Source of the DNA: Pigoraptor vietnamica
Lineage: Eukaryota > Opisthokonta > Filasterea
NCBI GenBank assembly: GCA_943704525.1
Contig: CALSCQ010000772.1
Coordinates: 1-14,242 of the forward strand
DNA length: 14,242 nucleotides
Direction of reading: 5' to 3'
A program made the translations under genes and the position numbers. Below, one piece after another: positions 1-8,246 of the stretch (position 1 is the first letter of the stretch; each line of letters begins with the position of its first letter). The notes under the pieces are model-generated. The model was given only the letters and a program-made list of their open reading frames with translations, did no database searches and was not told the DNA's origin.

Positions 1-13
1 GGGGGGGAGGGAG
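1..13. other. G-rich low-complexity window end
   Basis: The window opens with seven Gs, an A and three Gs. It is cut inside or just before the LRR-GAT gene. Together with the C-rich far end this suggests an assembly break at homopolymers. Confidence 0.6.
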
Positions 14-1463
14 ATGCGGCGTGGTCTGCGTGTTCCTTGTGCGTGCCTGGCAAGGCATTGCATTTCTTCCGTGGCTGTTCTCAACGGCACCTCTACAGGA
101 GCTATTGTGCTCGCGGAAAGCGTTGCCGAGAGCAAGTCACTCACACGCGTTGATCTCTGCCGGAATGCGCTGGGCACGGCGGGCCTCTTGGCTCTGCGCT
201 CGGCCATGCGCATGAACACGTCCATCCAGCAGCTGGCCGTCGACACCACGGGTTCGGTGGGTGTTTGGCGCTCTGTGGCCGTCGCTGTTGTTTCCGATCC
301 GAACGACCTGCCGTCCCTGCAGAGCGCCGAGTACGACGCCGCCGTATTGACGGAAATTCAGGAGCTCTGCAAGCGCAACGTGGCGTCCCAGGCCCTCAAG
401 GCGGGCGCGCCGCAGCAGGGTCGTGCCGGTGGAGCGTCGCCGGGGCAAATCACGCCGCGTGGGTCGCGCGGTCCCCCGCCGCCCGTGCCCCGCCGCATGT
501 CGGGCACGATGCCAGCGATGCCGGTGAGTGCCGCTTGCGGGCGTCGCCGCAGGTGTGCCTGCCTGTTGGAGTGTCCGACTCATCGCTTGCCCCTGCAGCC
601 GCCGGATGACGACAAGTTCTCGTTTAATGCCGACCACGCGAACAAACAGATCAAACTGTTCTTCGATGCGCTTGGCGCTATTGACCCGGAGAACACCAAG
701 GCGGAAATTGCCGCATCCCTGCTGAAGGTGCGTGGTGGCTTGTGCGCTCATGTCGGATGCGGGCTCACTGGCGCGGCTGCAGGACCTGCGCGACAAGTGC
801 CTCGGCTTCAAGCCCGGCCTCGTGCGACTGATCGAGGCAACACGCGATGCGCACGCACTGGGTGGGTATATATATGGTTTTTTACGCAAGTTGCTATTTA
901 CTTGCGCGTTGCTTACGCTGCCTTGCGCAGGCACGCTCATGAAACTGAACGAGGACCTCACACTCGCCCTCGAAAAGCACGACCGCCTCATTGCCGCCTG
1001 CCAGCAGCGCCAGCAGGCCAAGAGCGCGCCGCAAGGGCTCACACTCGCCGACGTCAATGGTGCGCCCGGCAGCGAGCAACCCCCCGTGGCCCTGCTGCCC
1101 CTCGATCCCCTCAACCCGTATGCGCTCGGCCCCGGTGCGGTTGCGGGCGCCGATGCGTCGCGAGCGTACGACGATTCGTGGGCCGATGTGGTCCGCAACG
1201 ACGCGCTGGACGGGTTCCCAGAGGTGAGTGTCGTTTCTGCGTTGTGGCTGGCTACCTGCGGTCGTGTGCCAACGACGCCGTTTCGCATTCCGCAGGCCGC
1301 CGCGGCGCTCGATTTCAAGGGCACGCCCGCGGACGTGGCGTGGACGACATGCACCACCGATGGCGGCATTTCGATCGACCCGACGCTCGCCGACGACAAC
1401 CCCTTTGCCGATGGAGGCACGGACGCGTGGCCCGAATCGTCGGGGTCCGTGCGTCTCGTGTAG
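14..1463 (+). CDS. LRR-GAT domain protein, probable ubiquitin/clathrin-type trafficking adaptor; 5' end uncertain or missing
   Basis: The exons I can support are 99-523, 599-727, 783-861, 931-1223 and 1296-1463 (TAG stop). The introns of 75, 55, 69 and 72 nt all run GT to CAG. The first exon encodes a leucine-rich repeat of the RanGAP/tropomodulin type: LTRVDLCRNALG is followed by GLLALRSAMRMNTS. A proline/arginine linker follows (about 420-523). Nucleotides 599-1020 then give a helical region resembling the GAT domain of TOM1/GGA proteins, with DLRDKC, LVRLIE and the last helix LMKLNEDLTLALEKHDRL. The tail is acidic and carries LLPLDPLNPY and an NPF motif (DDNPFADGG), which EH-domain proteins bind. 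GAT domains bind ubiquitin and Arf/Tollip-type partners, so I infer endosomal sorting. The VHS domain usual in front of GAT is not visible. The start is unclear: ATG 14 is in frame, but 24-98 or 30-98 could be an intron (ctctacag acceptor), and more exons probably lie off the window. Confidence 0.6.
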
Positions 1464-1492
1464 TTTTGTCACAATGAAAGACTCCGAGCGGC

Positions 1493-3410
1493 TTAGGCAG
1501 CCGCAAGGAGGTCTCGCGACATTGCGCGCGGAATGCGATGGCGCTCGAGTATGCGCTGAGTCGCCGCACTCGCCGTATCACGGTCGAGACAAATGCACAC
1601 ATCGTCCTCAAATTCGAACCACAGGTAGCGCTCTGTGTTTTGGGTAACCAGAGACGCAAGATGGCGGAGACTCGCGACGCGGATGCCGTTGAAAGCCCGC
1701 AGCTCAAGGTTGGCTGCGGCGCCGTAGCCCGCATTCGCCTCGTCCGCGAGTATCTGCGACAACACCACCACCTCCTCGCCAAGGGCCATGCGTGTGCCGT
1801 AGAGAGCCCGCGCAGAAAGCTTTCGCGGGCTCGAATTCCACCAGTCGGGGCCCCATTCTGCGTGCACAAGGTGCGTCCCCACAATGAGTTAAGCGCGAGA
1901 GCACGCTAGTAACAGATTGGCGACGTACCGTGAAGATAAGGCTGCACGAGCGGCAAAAAGACGAGGCCGGCGTGCATGAAGTAGGACGGCGCGCGGTCGT
2001 ACTGGTGTGGCGGCACAAGGGCCGGCACGTTCCCAAGAACAAGCGTATGCTCTTCCCGCGCCCCCGCGCGCAGGATGGTGAGGAGGCAGCTGTCCCCAAT
2101 GTACTTGGAGACAAGCGCGAAATCAACTGCGCGCGAGTGGCGTTAGCACCGAAAGGCGCACACACGCCGACGCAGTAACAACCACCCACAGTAGATCCGC
2201 TCCTTGTTCCTAAAGGGAATCGTGCCATCATTGGCCACGGCTGTGCCGTCGATGGCCATGATGACGTCGTTCGGACGCAATACGGCGTGTGCATCGTGCA
2301 GGGGAATCGTCCTTGCGACACGAACGCCGGTTTGCGCAGCGCTCATGCCGAGGCGGCTGCGCAGCTGCGGATTCTCGAGCGTTTGACAGACAAACCCAAA
2401 TTGGGCGAAGCCTGTGTAACGCCCGTTTCGGCGCAAGTCCTCCAGAAAGTGCTACAAGGAAAATTTGCAGGCATGATTAATGCCACAGAGACAGACGGTC
2501 GGCGTAGTAACAGACGAAAGGCAAAACAGGACCCACGAACACCACCTTAATGACGGGGACCGGGATAATGTAGCCGATGTTCTCTGCTCCAGGCAAGTGC
2601 TGAAAGGCCACGCCAACCACGCGGTTCCCGAGGAGTGCGGGACCGCCGCTGTTTCCCTGAGAAAGCGATGTGCATCAGTTTGGCACGTGTAAGCGAGCGA
2701 AGAGCGCCAGAACACACCGGATTGATGGCGGCGTCGACTTGGCACGAGGGCAGATGCGCGGCGCCGTGGACGTACTGTTGGAATTCGACGCGCGAAATAA
2801 CACCGGCGCTGAGGCTGATTGCATCGCCACCCGTGGGGTAGCCCACCTGCCATACAATGGTATGGAAAAGATGTGAAAACTCCGTGACCCCGAGACGGAG
2901 GCATGTGGATGTGAGTAGGCAACCCACAATGGTCACGCGGTCCTGCAGGGCCGGCACCGCACCCATGCGCAGGCTGGGGAGGTCGTGCCAGAAGAGGTCG
3001 TCGTCGACGCGCAGGAGCGCCAGGTCGCACTCGTGCCCAACAGACTCGACTACCGCGCGAAATTTTGCGGGGGAGCCGTGCTTGCGCACAAACACGACTG
3101 TGTGGTTGGCGACCACGTGGGCGTTCGTCAGCACGCGGCGGCCCTCAATCACAAACCCACTGCCCGTGCCCTCCTTCTGCGGCTTGTCGGACCACGGCAG
3201 CAGGTAGTTGGGGCTCGTCGTGACCGCGTAGATTTTCACGACCGAATCGAGCGCTTCGGGGGGGACGCCGCGCGACAACGGCGCACCGCCGACGGCCCTC
3301 GCATGCGATACCCGCGGGCGTGGCGCGCGGCCCCAGAGGGTGCGAAGGGGAGCGCATCGGAGCGTCCGACACGGCGATGAACACGCGGCAGCCCTCGCGA
3401 GGCGCAGCAT
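1493..3410 (-). CDS. DEG9: Deg9/Deg10-type HtrA serine protease with PDZ domains, probably mitochondrial
   Basis: The exons are 3410-2928, 2846-2718, 2656-2546, 2451-2190, 2126-1929 and 1857-1493 (TAA), giving 515 aa. The introns are 81, 61, 94, 63 and 71 nt. The first 50 residues are rich in Arg, Ala and Ser with almost no acidic residues, as in a mitochondrial targeting peptide. The trypsin-like domain (about 55-240) has an intact triad: His98 in TNAHVV, Asp129 in CDLALL, and Ser207 in GNSGGP. That last motif is split by an intron and only appears after splicing. The blocks [28 protein letters not shown] and [13 protein letters not shown] are diagnostic of the plant-type Deg2/9/10 group. 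A PDZ domain (about 255-350) and a C-terminal Do-like PDZ_3 region (about 365-515) follow. Known members are ATP-independent quality-control proteases that form oligomers. The gene is convergent with the LRR-GAT gene (29 bp between stops) and divergent from the snRNP gene. Confidence 0.92.
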
Positions 3411-3644
3411 TGTTGCAGCGCGCGTCCGAGCAATTGGCCCGGTTGTTGCTGGTCAGGCCAGCGGCCAGTTGAAAGAAACAGGTTGTAACGTTACTTGTCG
3501 ACATCACGTGACGCCAACAAAGCTCACATGCGTTGATGCGTGCTCACCAAAGTGCAAAGGCGAAATTCCATCCTTGGACGCTCCGGGGCGGACGGGCTTG
3601 GCATTGCATTTGCAGCAGGCACTGGGTGCGCCAAGACCGCGAAT
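3411..3644. promoter_or_regulatory. Divergent intergenic region between the Deg protease and U1A/U2B'' genes
   Basis: These 234 bp separate two head-to-head start codons and must hold both promoters and 5' UTRs. I see no convincing TATA box. A palindromic E-box/G-box TCACGTGA lies at 3504-3511, with the core CACGTG at 3505-3510. CACGTG also occurs inside coding sequence elsewhere in this window, so its presence alone is weak evidence of function. An ATTGCAT at 3603-3609 resembles, but does not match, the AUUGCAC loop bound by U1A. Confidence 0.5.
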
Positions 3645-4560
3645 ATGGAGGCACCGCCGAATCCGACCCTTTATGTGAACAACCTGAACGAGCGCGTGCG
3701 CAAGCACGGTGAGTCGCTCTTTGGCTTGGTTTGGACTCTAGCAGTTTCTCACAACCGCGTGCGCAGAATTGAAGAAATCGCTCTATGCTGTCTTTTCGCT
3801 CTTCGGGCCTATACTCGACATTGTCGCTCTCAAGACGCTGCGCATGCGCGGGCAAGCGTTTGTTGTGTTCCGCGACGTCGCCAGCGCCACGAACGCGCTC
3901 CGGTCTATGCAGGGATTTCCATTTTACGAGAAGCCCATGGTACGTGGCGCTTATTAGTCGCTGACGACGTGCAGGCACCGCTCACATCTCACTTGGGCGC
4001 AGCGCATCCAATACGCGAAGGAGAAGTCGGACGCCATTCTGAAGCTCGAGGGTACATATACCCCGCGCGAAAAGAAGCCGCGGGGAGAGAAGCCCAAGTC
4101 CGTTCCGAAGCGCCGCGAACAGCCTGCGCAGGAGGCCGTGGCACCGCACGCCGCTGCCGCTGTGTTTGTGCCGCCGCCGGCTGTGCCCGAATACGTCATG
4201 CCGAACCAGATCCTCTTTCTGCAGCAGCTTCCCGAGGAGACGTCCGAGACGATGCTCGGCGTGCTCTTCAACCAGTACCAATCTTACCCTGCTCGTCCGT
4301 TGCGCACACTCCCTTGTGCTTTCCGCAATCACCGTGACGAAATTCCGCCGTACTTCGTTTTTCGCATCCGTGGATTGGGTATGACCGCAGCGCTGTGCAG
4401 GTTCAGCGGATTCAAGGAAGTTCGGCTCGTCCCCGGGCGACACGACATTGCGTTTGTCGAGTTCGAGTCGGAGCCCCAGGCGACGACTGCGATGGCGGCC
4501 CTCCAGGGCTTCAAGCTCAGCCCCACTCACTCGCTGAACATTACGTATGCCAAAAAGTAG
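3645..4560 (+). CDS. SNRPB2: U1A/U2B''-type spliceosomal snRNP protein (SNF family), two RRMs
   Basis: The exons are 3645-3708, 3767-3939, 4003-4274 and 4401-4560 (TAG), giving 222 aa, the usual size for SNF/U2B'' proteins. RRM1 (about 6-84) has RNP2 as LYVNNL (9-14) and RNP1 as RGQAFVVF (49-56). The segments [15 protein letters not shown] and KPMRIQYAK are near-invariant in the family. A charged, Pro/Ala-rich linker (about 90-145) precedes RRM2 (148-222), which carries [25 protein letters not shown] and ALQGFK. Family members bind stem-loops of U1 or U2 snRNA. Many protists have only one such protein, so I cannot tell U1A from U2B''. The introns are 58, 63 and 126 nt. The third lies inside RRM2, has a weak GTACCA donor, is a multiple of three and contains no stop, so its retention would insert 42 residues. 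Confidence 0.95.
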
Positions 4561-4692
4561 AGCGCCGCGCAAACCGTCCATGTGCGACTGAAAGAAATTC
4601 ATGGACACAGTCTGTCTCGTGCATTTTGTTATTGGGATCGTCCAAGTCAAGTCGCCAACACCGTACTCTCCGCCCTTGTGCACGCAACGCCC
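4561..4692. other. Convergent 3' intergenic region with a small inverted repeat
   Basis: These 132 bp lie between the snRNP stop and the stop of the coiled-coil gene on the other strand. GTCCATG (4576-4582) pairs with CATGGAC (4600-4606) around a 17-nt loop, so a 7-bp hairpin is possible in either transcript. I see no AATAAA signal for either gene. Confidence 0.5.
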
Positions 4693-5821
4693 TCAAGCCA
4701 CAACGGCTGGTCCGTGCCCACGGGCCACGGCCAGCTGTGCCTCTAACCTCTCGATCTCTGCCCGCGCCGTCGTCAACTGATCGTCGAGCGCAGCCACCTG
4801 CTGCGAGAGGTCGACGATGAGACGCAGATGACCGCCCGCGCTGTCGCATTCCTCGTCGGGACCGCCCGTGCCATCGCCTTCCCCGGCGACGCTCCCGCGG
4901 CCTGAGTCGCCGTCACCCGCGCGATCTTGCACTGCGCGCGATGCTGTCGCTGACCCTCGGCGTGTCCCCGCGCTGCTTTGTCGAGATTTGTAGGAGGCGA
5001 CCTCGTCTGCGCCGCATCAAATGTAAGCCTTTGCGATCCGTTGCGGAATATGCACACCGTACCCACCTCGCAGGCGCGCAAGCTCCTCCTGCAGCTGAGT
5101 CTTCTCGTCCTTTAGCTCAAAGACACTCAATGCAAACTCTGCCTTAGCGCGAGCTGAGGATGCTCGCAGCTTTTTGATACGGCGCTCGTACTGCTCTTTT
5201 GTCTTGGCGCTCTCGGACTGAACGCGGCGAAGTTCTTCTTCAAGGCGCGACGCGAGCGCAGCGTGTGCTTCAATGGCGCGCTCCAGTTCCTCCGCACAGC
5301 CGCCATACGCCGATGCACGAACCCCCCGCGCGGCGATCGGAGATCCTCCCATTGCCAGCAGCCGTTGCCGTTCTTCCTCTGCCGAATCCAGCCGCTGCTC
5401 AAATTCCTTGGCACGTGCCTCGCTAGATTCTAAGAGCGCACGAAGATGCACGACTTCGCAATGAAGCCGGCGGTTCTGCACCATAATTATCGGTTAGACG
5501 AAACAAGTGCGTCACATGCCGCCAGCAGTGCTCACCTCGTCCTGGAGCTTCTCCACTCGCACGGCACCGGAATTTCGCCTGCGCCGCACCTCGTTAGCCC
5601 GGGAGAGCATTTAGCTGGCAGTTATAAGGACAACCCGCGCGCTCCACAGGCACAACTCACACAACTGGCACCGCTTCCTCGGGAGCAGCGCCCGGCTGCA
5701 AGGAATCCGCCGTCTCAGCGACAGCGACCGACTTCTCCTTCACGCGGCGCGCCTGCGGGGAGGACATGTCCGCTCCCGACGGGCCCAGCGCGACCGTCGT
5801 GGAACTCGCCGCACACCCCAT
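4693..5821 (-). CDS. Unrecognised coiled-coil protein with an N-myristoylation/palmitoylation motif
   Basis: The exons are 5821-5661, 5578-5536, 5475-5067 and 5006-4693 (TGA), giving 308 aa. The introns are 82, 60 and 60 nt, each with a CT(A/G)AC-like branch motif or a gcag acceptor. I chose ATG 5821 because the protein then begins MGCAASS. Gly2 with Ser6 fits the N-myristoyltransferase consensus, and Cys3 is a classic palmitoylation neighbour. An in-frame ATG at 5848 would add nine residues and hide this signal. Residues about 15-60 are low-complexity. From about 70 to 205 the protein is strongly heptad-like and rich in Glu, Arg, Leu and Ala (VEKLQDENRRLHCEVVHLRA, RLEEELRRVQSE, ELKDEKTQLQEELARLR). 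A Gly/Asp/Ser-rich spacer leads to a second short coiled coil (IVDLSQQVAALDDQL, AEIERLEAQLA). I infer a membrane-anchored, coiled-coil tether or cytoskeletal scaffold. No family is recognised. It is tandem with NSA2. Confidence 0.68.
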
Positions 5822-5975
5822 GCCCGCACAAGGCCAGATACAGGCCACGCGGACTCATGCCACGCTTAATGCAGATTGATGCCCTGTCACGCGTTTGCCA
5901 AGATGCTGGCGATCGTTGAATTTCAAATTCTTGACACATCCGGGGTTGATTTGTTACATCAGTGTTACTACTTCA
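5822..5975. promoter_or_regulatory. Spacer between NSA2 (upstream) and the coiled-coil gene, both on the minus strand
   Basis: These 154 bp must hold the NSA2 3' UTR and the promoter of the coiled-coil gene. GAATTT/AAATTC form a near-palindrome with a single central base at 5918-5930. Nothing else is recognisable. Confidence 0.4.
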
Positions 5976-7111
5976 TTACACCAAGAGCACCGCGTTGATG
6001 CAGCCGTCGTTTTCGGGGTTGTTTGTGACCTGGGCATACTTGCCCCAGATAACCTTCCCGCCCTGTGTCACGAGGCCAAGTTCGCTCACATTGACCTGCG
6101 CACGCATCGAAACGCAGTCAGCGTTGCTTGATGAACAGCATATTTGGTGAAGACAAAAAAATTCACCTCTATGATGGTGCCCTTGGTGATGACACCAAGC
6201 TGCGTGTACATCGGCGACTGCGGATTTTTCTTTACGCCGATAATAGGAAGCTGGAACGTGGCAGCGAGTTCTGGGTGCGTTACGTGAGCCTTCTTGAATC
6301 GGAGTGCCATCGGCCGGATAAAGCGCTCGAACTTCGGCGGCTTCCGCGTGAAGCCATCCCCCACAAAAGTGACCTTGGTGACCATGCGCTTCCATGCCTT
6401 GGCTGCGGAGTAACGCGGTGTTGGACAAGAACCGACGCGCAACGCAGTACAGAAGCCAGCGAACAAAACAGTCGCTCACCCTTCCGCTTTCCAGTCTTGA
6501 TAACCCGAAAGACCTCGTCTTCGCCCATCCCGCGAACCTTTGGCAGCGGCACATTCCACTTTCCCGCCTTCTCCTTGCGCTTTTGCTTGACCATATTGCT
6601 GAGAACTTTCGCCCGGGATTGTCCTTCACGGTCCAATAGGTACGCAGGTACCGCTCCCGCCGGGACAGCATCGTCGTCCCGCTGCTTGTTGCTCCTTTCC
6701 TCGTGCATTTTGATGCTGCACAGACACATAGAATTTTAGACGCACGTCGCAATAAAGCGAACGACGTCTGTCTAAGTCAACGTACGTTTTCTTCATCTGG
6801 ATCTTCTCGGCGTGCCGCTGCTTGTTGTACAGTTTGGCCTTGAGGCCCTTAACAGACTGCGCATATTCAGCCCGCGTGTGCGCCTCGCGCGCATCCTTCT
6901 TACGCCTGCACAAAACTTGGTCAGCAACCTACAATAATGACGCAGGTATCCTGGGCACTCACTGTTTTTCAAAGTGGTCAAGGCGGTGCCCATGGCGCTT
7001 GATCGCCTGCTCAATGTACTCGTTCTGCGGCTGCGCTCCAAAGCGGACAATGTGTCACCAGAAGTGATGCCCACAATACCTCTACCATATCCGCGGTCGA
7101 GTTCCCACCAT
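5976..7111 (-). CDS. NSA2: NSA2 (TINP1), 60S ribosome biogenesis factor of the eS8 family
   Basis: The exons are 7111-7109 (ATG only), 7030-6963, 6905-6786, 6715-6480, 6402-6167 and 6095-5976 (TAA). The spliced product is 260 aa, the usual NSA2 length, and is very highly conserved: [69 protein letters not shown] and the C-terminus [24 protein letters not shown]2 joins nuclear pre-60S particles and is needed for 27S pre-rRNA processing. The introns are 78, 57, 70, 77 and 71 nt. The frame upstream of the first PQNEY codon has no ATG before an in-frame TGA, and a cgcag acceptor directly precedes it. The start Met must therefore lie in its own exon: ATG 7111-7109 before gtggga (preferred donor) or ATG 7088-7086 before gtagag. 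Both give the same protein. The gene is divergent from GPATCH4. Confidence 0.95.
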
Positions 7112-7349
7112 TCTCAGCAGGGAAGCCTTGCTTGAACAAACGCGTCAAACGCGAGTTCCAAATCGTATTTCAGAGGACCCGTATTTTCGAAAGCCTGGAT
7201 CAAATTTCACGATGAGCCCTCGATATTCTATGATGATGTTTCTGCAGATTGGGCACTTCATGATTTGCACGTGGTGTGCAGGACTGTTAATTGCGACAAT
7301 GCGAAGATGATGCGATGATGGTTTAGGCGATATTAATGACAGAGCGAAA
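7112..7349. promoter_or_regulatory. Bidirectional promoter region between NSA2 and GPATCH4
   Basis: These 238 bp separate the start codons of two ribosome-biogenesis genes. They are visibly richer in A/T than the flanking exons. A CACGTG E-box lies at 7268-7273. CGATGAG (7210-7216) and GCGATGATGG (7311-7320) resemble the PAC element (core GATGAG) known upstream of yeast ribosome-biogenesis genes, and CAAATTTC lies just before the first. No clear TATA box is seen. Function is inferred only. Confidence 0.45.
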
Positions 7350-8246
7350 ATGACGTTTGCCGAGTCTCAGCTGAAGAAATATGGGTGGACAAAGTACGTC
7401 TGTTTGAGTCCATGCATCCTGGTTGTGCTAGTAACTCATGTTCGTGTGCAGAGGCAAAGGCCTTGGGCGAAATGAACACGGATCGTCCGAAGCTCTTCGA
7501 GTCAACTTGAAGTTTGATCAACATGGGGTGCGTGAGCGTATTGAATCATCAGTGATTTGCATGCTTCGAGTACGAATGCGTGTTCATTCGTTCGACAACA
7601 TGCGCTGAAAGATGCATACGCCTTTACACGTACGTAGGTCGGGCATGCGAATGACATGGGATTCCAGTGGTGGAACCACGTCTTCAACAAAGCTGCCAGC
7701 AAGATTGTCATTCAGGAAGACGATGCGGTGAGAGTTTTCTCCACTGGTTTTTGTAAGTCATTGTTGTTCATTGACTAATTGGTGGAAATCCTTCAGGATA
7801 TTCGCGTAAGTTCCAAAACGGAAGATCCGACTGTTGTCAGTGCGAAGCTTCCATCAAAGAAAGCCTCGTCTGTTCTCTACGGTGCATTTGTGAGGGCTTC
7901 GGAGCCATCGTCGGCTGATCAGAGCGACGACAAGTCGGAGCAAGAAACCAAGGACTTCAGCGTGCTCCTTCCCGAGGATGCTTTGTTCAAGGCCTGCGGG
8001 GGGCGCACGGCCCACAAAGCGGCTCGTCACGGCCATAACCTCGACGGCAAGCTGCAGCGCGTCCTCGAGCAGGAGAAGGCTTATCTGCAGGAGACGGGCG
8101 GTCGAAAGCGAAAGCCGGAGGAGGACTGCGAAAGCGACGAACAGTCCATTTCAAGGAGGAAGAAAAAGTCGAAAAAGGACAAGGATAATGATAAGACAGA
8201 GAAGAAGAAAAAGTCGAAACGGAAAGATAAAAAAACGAGTGATTGA
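7350..8246 (+). CDS. GPATCH4: GPATCH4-like nucleolar G-patch protein
   Basis: The exons are 7350-7393, 7452-7527, 7638-7727 and 7797-8246 (TGA), giving 219 aa. The introns are 58, 110 and 69 nt. The N-terminus is a G-patch of the GPATCH4 subtype: FAESQLKKYGWTKGKGLGR, then ALRVNLKFDQHGVGH, followed by FQWWNHVFNKAASKIVI, which matches the family's conserved WWN block. A middle segment contains SSVLYGAFVRA, equivalent to the family's short (L/V)LYxxF motif. The last 50 residues are runs of Lys/Arg with Asp/Glu/Ser (RRKKKSKKDKDND and similar), typical of nucleolar localisation. G-patch proteins activate DEAH helicases; GPATCH4 is known to partner DHX15 and act in the nucleolus and Cajal bodies. 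The protein is much shorter than the vertebrate one, whose extra length is in the charged tail. Confidence 0.88.

Noticed and set aside
867-876. TATATATAT-like stretch as a promoter TATA box
   Set aside because: It lies inside intron 862-930 of the LRR-GAT gene, with no gene start downstream that it would serve.
137-1420. 427-codon minus-strand open frame opposite the LRR-GAT gene
   Set aside because: It is a GC-rich shadow frame. Its composition is Arg/Ser/Ala-rich without recognisable motifs, and it overlaps exons whose plus-strand translation shows conserved LRR and GAT-like blocks.
599-1477. Plus-strand frame reading straight through from 14 to 1477
   Set aside because: After 727 the frame runs into intron and then out-of-frame Arg/Ala-rich sequence. 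Splicing at 728-782 restores the GAT-like helices in another frame.
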